Assembly: GCA_030522415.1 (NCBI GenBank)
Contig: CM060104.1
Span: 19,748,325 to 19,812,324 of the forward strand
Length of the DNA: 64,000 bases
Origin: Channallabes apus
Taxonomy: Eukaryota > Chordata > Actinopteri > Siluriformes > Clariidae
Reading direction: 5' to 3'
Shown: piece by piece, positions 20,475 to 32,989 of the stretch
How positions within the stretch are numbered: the stretch's first letter is position 1
How the letters are laid out: each line of letters starts with the position of its first letter
Program-made: the position numbers and the translations under genes
Notes under the pieces: generated by a model
Told to the model about the DNA's origin: nothing
The model's database searches: none
Seen by the model: only the letters and a program-made list of their open reading frames with translations

Positions 20475-21927
20475 TGGTATTGGGACTGTCTTGGTTGACA
20501 CGCCTCTTCAACATTGCGTGGAAGTCTGGGACAGTACCTAAGGTGTGGCAGACTGTGGTGGTGGTTCCCCTTTTTAAAAAGGGCGATCAGAGGGTGTGTG
20601 CCAACTATAGGGGCATTACACTAGTCAGCTTCCCTGGGAAAGTGTACTCTAAGGTGCTGGAAAGGAAGGTTTGGCCGATTGTCGAACCACAGTGTGGATT
20701 CCGTCCTGGTCGTGGAACAGTGGAACAGCTTTTTACTCTTGCAGGAATCCTGGAGGGGGCTTGTGAATATGCCCATCTAGTCTACATGTGTTTTGTGGAT
20801 TTGGAGAAGGCATATGATCGGGTCCCTCTGGATTTTCTGTAGGAGGTACTGCGGGAGTATGGGGTGAGGGGGTCATGATTTTCATGGACAGGATATCAAG
20901 GCACAGCCGTGGAGGAGGGTTTTCAGTTAGGTGGGCTAAGGATTGCATCGCTGCTTTTTGCAGCTGATGTGGGCCTGATGTCATCATCAGTCTGTAAACC
21001 GCAGCACCTCTGTGGCTATGGTTCTCAGCAGGAAACCGATGGATTGTCTACTCCAGGTAGGGAGCGAGGTGTTACCCCAAGTGAAGTAGTTTAAGTATCT
21101 CGGGGTCTTGTTTTCGTGAGTGATGGAATATTGGAACAAGGGGTTGGCAGAAGATTCAGAGCAGCGGGGGCGGTATTGCGGTCGCTTTACCGCACTGTTG
21201 TGACGAAAAGAGAGTTGAGCCAAAAGGCAAAGCTCTCAATCTACCAGTTGATCTTCGTTCCAACCCTCACCTTTGGTCATGAGCGTTGGGTAATGACCGA
21301 AAGAACAAGATCATGACTACAAACAGCCGAAATGGGTTATCACAGAAGGGTAGCTGGCTTTTCACTTAGGGATAATATGCGAAGCTCAGTCATCCTTGAG
21401 AAACTCAGAGTAGAACCGCTACTTCTTTACATGGAAAGGAGTCAATTGAGGTGGTTCAGGCATTACATTTACATTTACATTTAGTCATTTGGCAGACGCT
21501 CTTATCCAGAGCGACTTACATTTTTATCTCATTACACATCTGAGCAGTTGAGGGTTAAGGGCCTTGCTCAAGGGCCCAACAGTGGCAACTTGGTGGTTGT
21601 GGGATTTGAACCTGGGATCTTCCGAACCGTAGTCCAATGCCTTAACCACTGAGCTACCCCTGACCCTCTAGTCATCTAGTCAGGATGTCACCAGGACGCC
21701 TCCCTAGGGAGGTGTTCCTGGCATGTCCAGCTGGTAGGAGACCACGGGGCAGACCAAGGACTAGAAGGAGAGATTATAACGCCACACTGGCCTGGGAATG
21801 CCTCGGGATTCCCCAGTAAGAGTTAGCTGAGGTGACTGGGGAAAGGGAAGTTTGGGGTTCTCTGCTGGAACTGCTACCCCCGCGACCCGACTTTGGATAA
21901 GGGAGGTGGAAGATGGATGGATGGACG
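20475..21927 (+). mobile_element. 5'-truncated LINE relic (Rex3/RTE-like) interrupted by a SINE
   Basis: Encodes broken reverse transcriptase: PKVWQTVVVVPLFKKGD, NYRGITLVSFPGKVYSKVLE, CGFRPGRGTVEQLFTLAG, CFVDLEKAYDRVP, a deletion, then LLFAADV where the catalytic FADD box has become FAAD, and the C-terminal YRTVVTKRELSQKAKLSIYQ. The 3' end has CTACCCCCGCGACCCGACTT and a (GATG)n tail. A SINE is inserted at 21464-21665. The clade is assigned from memory of fish Rex3. Confidence 0.8.
21464..21665 (-). mobile_element. V-SINE-like tRNA-derived SINE nested in the LINE
   Basis: On the minus strand: GTAGCTCAGTGGTTAAGGCA (A box), GGTTCAAATCCC (B box), then CAACTGCTCAGATGTGTAAT and the 3' core AGTCGCTCTGGATAAGAGCG, ending in ATTTACA repeats. 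It splits the LINE between GTGGTTCAGGCAT and CTAGTCAGGATG, so it inserted later. Copies: 36883-37062, 24798-24968, 605-724. Confidence 0.85.
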
Positions 21928-22199
21928 ATATTGTTACATAAGTAAAGATTAACACACCCTGATTCAGGTTAATCACAGGTTCAATTAATTTCTTTTCATA
22001 TTCTAACTACTCACAACTTCCCATACCTAACAAAGCGGGAGCACAAACTAATTTCCCTAATTCTCCATAAAATATTTTATCTATAAAGTGCTAATGTGTG
22101 AATAGTTTAGAGCAATTGTTTAGGATTATAGAAGAATTGCAACATTTACTACCTCAAATGCAAACATAAAAAAAAATATTAGATGTAACTGAATCAATT

Positions 22200-22855
22200 T
22201 TTCCCCAATCTCTAGTGAAGTTCAACCATTCTTTAACAACAAAGAAGTCAACCAGCAAACTTTCCAGCACCATGCTTCAGTGTAGGGGTGGTGTTCTCAT
22301 AGTCATGAACAGTATTAGTGTTTTTCTGGCTTTGTGTCAAATCCAAAAACTTATTATTGCTTTCATCAGACCAAATATTTTTTTTTCATGTTTTAAATCC
22401 CCACCATTTCTTTTGACACAGAATAGGATTTAATTTGTCTCATCACTCATCCATAAAGCTCAGCTTTGTGGAGTATTAGTGGCTACAGAGTGACTTCTCT
22501 TATCTGAGCTGGGGATCTTTCCGGCTCCTTCAGATTTACCCTTGACCTCTTGGTCAGTTATCTGATTAATATCATCCTTATATGGTCACTGACATTGTTG
22601 GCTAACTTTTAGGCAGAGTTATGGGTGTCATATTTTATTTCCCATATTTAATTAATTTAATTGTAATAATTAAAGCCTGATTTATACAGTAGTTTTTTTT
22701 GTCTCTTTTCATTTGTTCTTTGTTTGTTTTCTTAAAAACTCAGGAATCTTTCAGGAGCACATGAATCTTAGAGCCTACTGCTGCACCAACATGCAGATAA
22801 CACTTTAAAATATTGAGAATTTCAAGGGATGGGGCGAGTACTCATGCAAGGCGTA
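22200..22855 (-). mobile_element. Tc1-like transposon relic
   Basis: The complement of CACCATGCTTCAGTGTAGGG and CTACAGAGTGACTTCTCTTA is typical of a fish Tc1 transposase DDE region; frames are heavily broken. Right limit set by a terminal-repeat-like TACTCATGCAAGGCGTA. Confidence 0.55.
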
Positions 22856-23194
22856 TATTTACTGTATTTATTGCTGTGGTTTCAATTTTGTTTAGCATTT
22901 CGAATATTTTCACAAATATCATATTTGCGATATTTAAATAAAACAGTGAACTAGGTATAATACACTTGCCTGGCACCAGGCTATTCACAGCAGATCCTTT
23001 GGGTGCTGTGGTTTGCAGGGTAGGATTGATGTATCTTCCTAAAAGAGATCTGCTTCCAACCCTTTCTGACAAAAAAAGCCATTATTTTATATGTTGTATT
23101 CTACATAGGGATTTCAGATGTTCCTCAGAGGAGCAATATACTATATAAATATTTGGCCAAACCTGTACTGACATTACAAGTAAATATACTTCAA

Positions 23195-23700
23195 TATATA
23201 GTTGCAACCCTGCCCCCCTTCCCCTTTTGCAGCTATACCAACTTCTACTCATCTTGGACGATTTTGGAGTGTTTCTGTGGGAATTTGTCCCAGGTCATTC
23301 TGTAGAGCATTTATGAGGTCAGGCACTGATGTTGCACGTGAAGGCCTGGCTCGCAATCTCCCAGTTCCAGTTCATCCCAAAAGTGCTTGATGGGGTTGAC
23401 GTCAGGGATCTGTGCGGGCCAGTTAAATTCTTCCACACCAAACACAACAAACCATGTTTTTATAATCCTTGCTTTGTGCAGTGGGACACAGTCATGTTGT
23501 AATACAACAGGGGCCTTTCCCAAACTGGTGCTACAAAGATGGAAGCATATACAGTAGCATGCAAGCATTGTCCAAGATGTCTTGATATGCTGAAGCATTA
23601 AAATTGTCCTTCACTGGGGATAAGGGGCCTGATTGAAACACCTGAATTCAATAATTAACAGGTTTGGTCAAATTCTTTTGTTCATATAGTGTATAATGGG
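23195..23700 (-). mobile_element. Tc1-like transposase C-terminal relic
   Basis: The minus-strand frame 23598-23311 contains QHDCVPLHKARIIKTWF and FNWPAQIPDVNPIKHFWDEL, the second catalytic Asp and the third motif, in which the catalytic Glu has become Lys (PIKHFW). The right end (TTTGTTCATATAGTGTA, 23679) is terminal-repeat-like. Inactive. Confidence 0.8.
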
Positions 23701-23754
23701 TTTCTTAGGTGCAATAATTAAAATATTGCATGTAATGATAATAATAATTAAATT

Positions 23755-23830
23755 TTATTTGTACAGGATAGCGCTTTTAACAATGGTCAATGTAGTTTAG
23801 TGGAAATTAGTATGAAATGTATGAGAAAAT
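23755..23830. repeat. Short copy of the AGCGCTTTTAACAAT dispersed repeat
   Basis: TTTTATTTGTACAGGATAGC then GCTTTTAACAATGGTCAATG matches the start of the repeat at 15265. Confidence 0.5.
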
Positions 23831-24099
23831 ATGAATTAATAATAATAATGATAATAATAATAATTGTAGATTTTGTCAAAATGCAGTCTAACTCAGGATT
23901 TTTTCTTGCCAAGGCACTTTTGTGGGACTTTTTCCTCTCATGTGCAAAACTGTAAAGTACAAACAGACTAACACTCTACTAGAGGAATTTGTCCTGCTCT
24001 GTGAGATCAAATACTCCATTAGATATTCAGGTATCTTCAGTCATGTCTTCCATTAATAGCAGACAGATAGCTCTGAACTCCGTTTAGCCTGTGAGCTGC

Positions 24100-24478
24100 A
24101 GTACAGTATATGGATTGGTGTGTTAGGTGGTCGGAGTGTGTGAGCAGGTCCCAGTGAGGAGCTCGGGTTCTGCGTCATGACGCAGTGATGCGCGCGCTGA
24201 GTGCTGAGTGCTGACGCGTTCACTCCGTCGCGCGCTGCTTTTACCGGATACCGGCGCGAGCTCACTCACCTGCTGCAGTGTCACAGCCTCGCGCCGTCTC
24301 ACCTTACCGCACTTTCTCATCGTCTTTTAACAGATTCTTATCAACAATGGAAGTTTGCAGTGAAAAAAGTGCTAGGATTCGACTGTGTATTGTTAATGAA
24401 CACCCGGTTTTTATTTGGCGTTATAGAGGATGCGACTCTCTGTAGGTGGACAGGAGCATTACATTGCATGAGGCAGGT
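24100..24478 (+). promoter_or_regulatory. CpG-rich candidate promoter and non-coding leader exon, possibly for gnrhr
   Basis: This is the most CpG-dense stretch of the intergenic interval (24170-24310 especially). It carries a perfect 14-bp palindrome, TGCGTCATGACGCA (24171-24184), with two facing CGTCA/TGACG half-sites, and ends at a plausible donor (GAGGCAG followed by gtaaaa, about 24478). A short ORF beginning at the ATG near 24346 stops after about 32 codons. The gnrhr start exon 5 kb downstream begins at an acceptor, so an upstream leader exon must exist; this is the best candidate seen. The link is inference, and an unrelated promoter or a non-coding transcript is possible. Confidence 0.35.
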
Positions 24479-24797
24479 AAAATCTTTTTCATCTTTCAGA
24501 ATTTAAAATTGTACATATATTATTCCACTGTGCATAGTAAAGAATGTCGGATTATTGAGTTGATATTTCTTCAAGAACCCTTCTGTAAGTTTTCTAAAAG
24601 AAAATATGATTCCTTAGATTCAGACAATCTGACTTTTCATAGCTATTTTTCTCCAAATTGTTAGAGAAGATGTAGTTGTTTAATAGTTAGAGTGAAAAAA
24701 TAAATGTTAATAATTATTAATGGATAAAACAAACAAACAAAAACAGATGTCCCTCTTTAATAGTAATTAGACACACTTGCACTAATATACTGTTCTT

Positions 24798-24968
24798 TTT
24801 ACATTTATGGCATGTAGCAGACGCCCCTATACAGACTGACTTAGAGTTGTCTATTTTTTATACACCTGAGCAGTTGAGGGTTAAGGCCCTCGCTCAAGAG
24901 CACAGCAGCAGCAGCTTGGCAGTGATGGGATTTGAACTTGAGAGCCGTAGATCCGTAGTCCACAGGTT
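24798..24968 (-). mobile_element. Old V-SINE-like copy
   Basis: Shares ACCTGAGCAGTTGAGGGTTA and GGGATTTGAACTTGAGAGCC with the copy at 21464, but is more diverged. Confidence 0.7.
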
Positions 24969-24979
24969 TTATAATCCAC

Positions 24980-26935
24980 ACCAGTCAACAGTTTTAATAA
25001 ACTGCCATTTGTTCCAGCAAATAACCACATTTATTCCAAAGTTAAGGATGGTGAGCAGTTCAAGCCCTTAGGGTTTTACTGTAAATGGGGCTCATTCCTG
25101 TTGAGATTATGTTCAGAGCCACGACTGAAACATTCTTGCTTTAATTAAAGGTGGAATTTAATGTTATGTAATTTCAAATAGCAGGTGGGAGGGAAAAGTT
25201 ATTTGGTGCAGTGGCTCTGCTATGGCTCATGTTATGGCTGCTGGTTAGAAAGTAATTGTATTTGTCTTCGGTCAAAGAGTGCACATTAAAATGGAATCTT
25301 AAATAAGCAGTTGGAGGAACATTAACCTTTCACATGTAAAAAGTAATGGTTTTTAATTAATATTAAAATACATTTAATATAAATGTATTTGTATATTGTG
25401 CAATTATTAACACTTGGGGCATTGCTATTTTTAGATTCTTTCGGTAATGATATTGAAAATGTTTCCCAAATGGTCATTTTTATGTGACCAATCTGAAAGT
25501 ATGCACGTTAGTGAGTCTTTAACCATGACACATCTTTAGCCAATTAAGACCAGTGTCAGTGTTTTAAAACTATTTCTAGACTTACAAACTCAATATGTAA
25601 CAAGATAATGCCTGTACTGTATGCATTATTTACTGTTATATCCCCCATTTACCCCATGCCTTTGGGCAAAAATAAAAATACATGTTGAATAGATTTGTTT
25701 ATTTTATTAGAACAAATTTACTTCAGTTAAATGTTCTATTTTGCTTATATTTCTATCAGTGTAATATTGAGATAATTAACCACAAAGATGAGTTCCATAA
25801 CCTTTTTACTGTATATATCATGGTCAAGGGTGCCAATAATTATAGGACAGAATCTAAAGTGCCATAGGTCAGGAGAGAGGTAAGAATAACTTGTAAAACT
25901 GGTCTAAACTGTATTATAGCAATATTACACTAAATACAATTGTAACCCTCCTGTTTATTATTAGTACCATACAGTATATTACATGAATTCTATAACAACT
26001 TAGGAAAAATGCGTTAATAATTATGACTCCTTAGTTACATGTGTAATAAGTAATTCTATTAAGATTATGTGTCTCGTGTCATATGATATGACAGAACCAT
26101 TTTTGTTCTTTCACTCTTCAAATCCCTCTGCATGCTAAAAAAAAAAAGACCTTTGCGCTGCAGCTGAATTAAATTCCTCCGGCTTATTGCTGAAAGTCAC
26201 CATGGGGACTTACTGAGCTTAGCGGGTGTTTAGTCATTATGAATCGGATTAGCAACCTGACTTGAGCAATGATTCATTCATATTTTAAAATGAAGGTTAA
26301 AAAAAAAAAACGGAACCGTTAAGGAACAGGCAGACTGTAAAGGCTCTATAGATAAGACGCTGCTCGTAACTGTACAGCCCTCAAGTCTGGTCTTTCAGCA
26401 TGTGATCTAAAATGCAGCAGACGGTTCAGACTTTCAGTAGGCGAGCACAAAGGAGATGAGGACAGGCTTTGTCATTGTGTCACTCCTATCAGTCCTCGAT
26501 CAGCCTGAATGATATCGTGCCTCAGGTGGGGATACACTATAGCGTAGAAGCGAGGCAGTAACAGAAAGTGTGGTCGTACATTGCACATGACACTGAAAAT
26601 AAATCAGTATACTTTCTCAAGCATCAAACACTATTCAGGCCCGCTAAAGAATTCCTTACAATCTAAGAGCTGACATAAGATTGTGTAGTTGAATGGGGAG
26701 TAGGTGAAACTGGGCCTTTAAGAAGCACCAGGATGGAGCTGATTAAATTGTCTTCATTTGTGCAGATGAGCTCTTCTAGTAAAACAGTTAACTTTATTAC
26801 CCTCAAGTAATATGTAATACATTTGAGCTTTTTACTGCTTAAGTTAATTTAACTTAATTAAATTACTCTAAATATCATTTAACAATCAGTGAGCTGCATT
26901 CCACTGCATTCACATTATCTACAACTGCACTACTA
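24980..26935. other. Intergenic or gnrhr leader-intron DNA, no gene seen
   Basis: AT-rich, no recognised repeats apart from poly(A) runs. The block 26150-26300 has higher complexity and motif density (TTATTGCTGAAAGTCACCAT, CATTATGAATCGGATTAGCA) and could be conserved non-coding DNA; this is a guess. Confidence 0.4.
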
Positions 26936-26939
26936 CTAA

Positions 26940-27290
26940 AACTCTCCTTTATGTACATGAAACTCCTGGCTTCCCAGGAACTCCTAACGCCCCAAACATG
27001 TGGAATTCGCTTGGCGCGTGGTCAGGACTATACTGTATAGTTGCATCTCTTTCGCAAGTTGGTAACAAGTTATCCATCAGTTTTCAAGGATCTATTCACT
27101 GAAAGACTGCAGTGGGCTCTGAGCCACCTCGGCTGGGATCATCATTCATAAATGTACTGCCTACTTAAATTTTTTTTACACCATTCAAATGTTTTACTGC
27201 AGCTAATAGTCTCGTCACTGTACTGTGCTTGAAGTCGTCTGTAAATGTCTATCGGGATTTATGCCTCATATTACAACCCTCATACTTAGA
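26940..27290 (-). mobile_element. mariner-like relic
   Basis: Shares ACTGCAGTGGGCTCTGAGCC, CACCATTCAAATGTTTTACT and the surrounding order of motifs with 60775-61085. No reading frame survives. Confidence 0.5.
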
Positions 27291-27299
27291 GACCTACAG

Positions 27300-28895
27300 T
27301 AGGACTGCAGTAAAATCCAAAAGGATCAGTATTATCTGTTCAATAACTATCACTGTATATCAAACCTAACAAGTATAGTGTTCAAGACAATTTGAATAAA
27401 AAGTAAAAAAAGATCTTATAAAAGGAAGCATGTCTAGCTACAGTACATGTCAGAGTGTTGTGGATTTGATGGTCACTGACCCATTCATTTTTTAATTTTT
27501 TTTTAAACTTTGTGTAAATACAGAAACTAGACTGAAAGCGAGAGAAATCACCCACTGCAACAGACATTATATGCAACAAGTCATGATTCTCTGTTCATCT
27601 GGTGTTCTCTGTTCACTTCAGGCTTATTATCAATATCAAAGACTGAATTCAGCAAAGCCAATACTCTTTATAACTGTCCAACTCCAGCATAGCTAGTGCT
27701 GGCCTTACTGTAGCTCTTTCGAGGAACACAATGCATTCGCATTCACATTTTTACACCATCAGCACACACATATTCCGAAGATACATTTTAGTTTGCAAAG
27801 GTATGAAGAATACAAAAGAAAAGAAAAGTACAATGTTACGTCATACAGTATATGCATAGATTTTAAAGGCATACTACATTCACGTTCACATGGGGTGCTA
27901 TATAAACCACATTGCACATAAAGATACAGTTAACCAACTAATACTTCAACTCTCCTCTAGAGGCGCATCTAAAAATAGCACCATTGCCAAATGATTTGTT
28001 CATTCCTCATTTTCTCTAGAGCTGTGAGTCACATCTACCCTCAACTGCGCATGTGATGCATGTCAGCACTTTCTCCAGTGCTGCTGGTAACGGGAATATT
28101 AAAGCAGCTCAATGAGAGATTTAGGGGTTCTTAGATTTTCACAAGATTTTTAATAAAGGAATGCATTCTTTGATTTGTGGTAATGATTCTAAATAAATTC
28201 TAAGCAAGATACTGTACTGTATATACCTAAAAAAAATAATAAAAAAAAGATTTTCTGCTGCAAATATTTTTCTCACACCAACAGTGGGTTTCTCCAGACA
28301 TTTTCAACATTTTTTTAATCCTTCCCTTAGTGGGCCTGCCATTTCCTTACAGACAATGGAAGAAAAGTGAAATGGCCTCATACCATTGCTGGGCAGGGTA
28401 TATTATCTAATAAATTGCTGTCTGTGTCTTTTTCTTTTTGACAAAGCTTAATAAAATATGAATAAAAATGATGCTCTTTGAGTTACAATCACTGCACGTT
28501 TTTGTAGGGTGGTTTAAGTGTTTAAAAATATGTTTTGTGAAGGTAAAGTTAGCTTTTATTGGCTAAGTGGTAAACAGTATACATGTATTGTACTAGGTAA
28601 AACTACTGTATGGTGAACTAGCTAGTGAACGTCATGGTCATTGACTGGCATTTAAAACTCTATATGTCATTGAGGTACATTGGTGTGCTTTGGTGTCACC
28701 CTAATGATGCGAACACAAGGGAAGGACAACTTTGAGGACATACAGTAGGTAGTTTTCTTTGTACAGCTTTCATAGCAAAAAGCATATTTATACTGTCTAA
28801 TTAATTTAGTATTTGAATGTTATTAAAACTATTTTATTTTATTAGGCTTGCAATAGTCTTGTTCTATTGACACATGAGATGAGGTTTAGTAGTTA
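27300..28895. other. Intergenic DNA, no gene seen
   Basis: No convincing exon, RNA gene or repeat family recognised; AT-rich with short A/T runs. Confidence 0.4.
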
Positions 28896-28899
28896 TTTT

Positions 28900-29345
28900 T
28901 ACAAGGGACTTTCAATAAAATTTCTCTTGAATGAAGGCGTAAAACCGATTGCCATTTGCAGAAGTATAACTCCTCACCAACTTGCAGAAGAAATGCATCT
29001 GTCTGTGGGAACTGTACACACGATCATTCACAACTTTCACCTCTTGTACAAAACATAGACTTGGCTTGGATTTATTGCCACATTCTCTGTACAGTCCTGA
29101 TTTCACTCCAAGTGATTTCCATGTTTGGGCTGTTAAAGGAGTTCCTGGGAGGCCAGTGTTTCACTTGAGAAGCACGCAGTCTGATCATGGCTCTGGCGTA
29201 CTGAGAAAACGTGATGGTATCCAAGTGAAACGCTGTATTTCAGTGAAAGTGCATTAGTGTGGCAGGGGATTATGTATATACCGAAATAAAGGTAGACTTT
29301 AACTCTCGTAACAGTGTTCTGTTTTTCTGCACAATCAAAAGTTGG
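28900..29345 (+). mobile_element. mariner-like transposon relic with DD34D-type end motif
   Basis: The first frame (to about 29058) reads KFLLNEGVKPIAI and then a helix-turn-helix-like TPHQLAEEMHLSVGTVHTII; after a large deletion a second frame has SLYSPDFTPSDFHVWAVKG, the third catalytic motif of mariner transposases, with DGIQVKRCI near the end. The 3' part (29250-29345) matches the copy at 39140-39255. Confidence 0.75.
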
Positions 29346-29628
29346 ACTTGACTTGTAGAAATACATTTGGTAATACAATACATTTGTCAACAAAATACGA
29401 AAATGTTAAACTTTAAGTGAGTAAATATGTTTAAAAATAGGTTTAATATTCTTATATTTAGTTTATTGTATAATGATTAACATTGTATGGAAATCCTACA
29501 TAAATGTGACTACATTGATAGAACATTGTAATTTGCTAAGATGTCAGCTTCGGCTGTGTTCAAGCCAGTTATTTTTACAGTTTTTTTATGTTTTTTTTTT
29601 TTAGAGCTTGAGGATTCTGAGTAACTGG

Positions 29629-31846
29629 ATGCAGAGGAACAACTCTCTCTTTTCGGCCACAGAGCTAGACACCTCTCTGCAGGATGTCTCGAACTCCTCT
29701 CTCTCCCCGCCACTGGCTGATTGGGTGGCTCCCACATTCACCCGGGCAGCACAGTTCCGAGTTGGCGCCACACTGGTGCTCTTCCTGTTTGCAGCAGTCA
29801 GTAACCTGGCACTCCTCATCAGCGTGTGCCACGGACGGGGACGGCGACTGGCTTCACACCTGCGGCCCCTCATTAGGAGTCTGGCCGTAGCAGATCTGAT
29901 GATGACATTTATCGTGATGCCACTGGACATGGTGTGGAATGTGACGGTACAGTGGCATGGCGGTGATGGTCTTTGCAAGTTGCTTAGCTTCCTTAAGTTG
30001 TTTGCCATGCAGGCCTCTGCATTCATCCTGGTGGTAATCAGCCTGGACCGACAGCATGCCATCCTGCACCCTCTCGACACCCTTAATGCACACTGGCGCA
30101 ACAAGAGAATGCTGGTGCTGGCATGGAGCCTCAGCTTGCTCCTTGCATCCCCACAGGTGGGCTACAACACCTTATACGTAAAGAAAGGAAGGGAAACTAC
30201 TGTACATTGTGCTATTTTCATCATGGATGCATCAAGTATCCACTGTGCATTATGTTAAGATTATTTCTGTGGTTCTTTTCACAACAGTACCACTATTGTG
30301 ACCGAATATACCTGCTCAAATGGTCCATTAAGCCCTCGTGGACATTCAATACAGTATGCTGAGGGTATTGAGTAGTTTAATTACATTTAATTGGAGTAGA
30401 CATTTGCCAGTCCATTTAGAAAAACTGTTTAGCAAATAAATAGAGAGAAAAGTATATATTCCATCAGAAATAATAAGGAAGAGGTAGAGCCCATATTTTA
30501 TAAGAAAACAAATTTAATGTAATCTGGTCCTCTTATTTAAGTGAACATTGCTTGATCTTCTGTATACACTTCAGACAATTAGTCATTTTCTAGGTTAAAA
30601 AATACTGTATACAGTATCCTTTTATAACAGCATGTGCTAAAGACCTAAGTAGCTCATCCTCCCACATGCATAAGTGCATCTATTTTTGCACAAGCTGTCT
30701 TGAATAATGAGCTCGAATCTGCTATGGGTGATTTTTTTCCACAGCAAGAATGTGCTCTGGTGGTGCCAAGCCTCTGCCATCATCCAAAAGGTCATTTTAA
30801 AATTCAGCATTAGGTTGATTGGTGAATGTATTATGCCATATTTGACAGATCTTCTTCCAGACTAACAGACACACACACAACCATTGATCCTTTTGTGTGC
30901 AGTCTGTGCAATTTGTATATAACAGGTACAAAATTGAAGCTGATGTTGACATGAATAAGGCCTTTACCGTCATGATTGCTTTAGCTTTTCGATGTTCTGC
31001 CCCAAAAATTGGCTCTGAGTGTCTGACATGAGGGTCACAGGATGAAAACCGCAGCAGTAATGAGGATAGTTCAAAGCATGCCTATTACTGATGCATGACA
31101 CAAACATTGCTCGGTTTATTTGTCACAAGCATTGTCCCAAAACATGGGGTATGCTGTAATAAGAAAATATTAATAACAAGGTTCTGTGATGCTATTACAT
31201 ATTACATATGATAACTATTACAGCACCTCTCAGTGGGTACATCATTATACAATAAAATCACCAATAATCTGCTGTGTATTAAAGAATGCGTCATACTGTA
31301 TACTTTTTTTAACAATCTGTTTCTGGCTACATTTAATATCATCCAAATTCTATGAAACAAAAAAAATCCTATTATTAAAATGTATTAGTATTTATAACAA
31401 AATAGAGTTTCCAACAGATCTTAAATATACTGAACTTGTGGTGTTGACCAGTGAAGCACGACGGCATTACCTGCCAGCACAAAAGTGGTGTACTGCATAA
31501 AACAGTACACATGGCCTTTAATACAATATTTTAAAATTATTTGATATTTTGATTAATTTCAGATTTCAGAGATCCAGTCAGACCATATAGCCCTTAAAAC
31601 CAGAGATTTTTTTTTTGCATTTTATGCATTACTATGTTTAAATAAATATATGTAGAGGATAGGATTGTGCAAAAACACATTGTGCATGTCAGAAAAGTGA
31701 CATTTTCGCACCACCTAGGCAATATGATGAAATTAATTTTATTTCATTTTAACCAGCTATAAAAACATGACTGTGCAAAATTTAAAAAAATGGATCACAC
31801 AGGCAAAGAAAAACCACAGATTTATAAGATCGTGTCTTTGTGGTTG

Positions 31847-31883
<37 letters not shown>

Positions 31884-32938
31884 TAATGATATGCACATTT
31901 TGTGAGTTCCATATTTTTGTGACGTCATCTCTATACTTTATATCCCATATTCTGGTAGCAGTAAAATGTATACATTAAAATACTGAACTAATAATAGATT
32001 GGGAAAGACTTGGGATGTGTCAAACTCCCGCGTATCTAAAGCACCCAGGAAAATAAATAGATTGAAAAAAAAAATACATCTCAGTGTGTATGTGTGTGTG
32101 TGTGTGTGTGTGTCAAGATATGTTGTGCCTGGACTAAAATATGCCAGTGTACCACATCAGGGTTATGTACTGTATAGCAGAGGAGCTCTAAGATTGCAGG
32201 TAATTGTATATGCACGCATGTCAGCAGCAAGGGATGATGGAGAACGCTTCTGCATCCGATTTTATCTTCTTAATCTAATATACACCTACTGCAGAAGGAC
32301 TGGGGGAGGACGCATGTGAACACAGCAGGTGATGCAGCAAGAGATAAGAGAATTAGGAAGGAGTAATGTGTGTAAACAGGAACCAGCGTATCAGATAGAA
32401 TTAATACTAATTGAAGTGTTTATTATGACATCTGTATGGGTTGCTTTTATGAATCGCTGATTTTTTTCCCCCAGAAATTTCACTCAAACGTTTGTCTCTT
32501 TTTCAGTTGTTTATCTTCAGAGCTATCAAAGCAGAAAAAGTGGATTTCACACAATGTGTGACACACGGGAGTTTTCCCGAACGATGGCAGGAAACAGTCT
32601 ACAACATGTTCCACTTTGTCACTCTTTATGTTATACCTCTTCTAGTCATGAGCTGCTGTTACACCCGCATCCTCTTCGAGATCAACAGACAGGAACACAA
32701 AAACAAAGGTAATTGTAGTAGCCTATAGTTAAACCTTGGATTGCGAGCATTATTCGTTCCGGAAGCGTGCTTTTATATGAAATTTCCCAATAACAAATAA
32801 TGGAAACTTCGATGATTCGTTCCACAGCCCAAAAATATTCATATAAAATAATTAATGCAAAATATAAAGTCAAAATAAAACAAATTTACCTGCACTTTAC
32901 CTTTGAAAAGAATTCCCGACAGAGAAGTGTTTCCGTTT

Positions 32939-32989
<51 letters not shown>

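Noticed and set aside
29608..29628. Upstream extension of the gnrhr frame (SNW residues) as protein start
   Set aside because: The first codon there is TTG, and the stretch follows directly on a strong acceptor; ATG at 29629 is the sensible start.
29601..30104. 167-codon minus-strand ORF
   Set aside because: Shadow of gnrhr exon 1; the plus-strand frame is a full GPCR segment.
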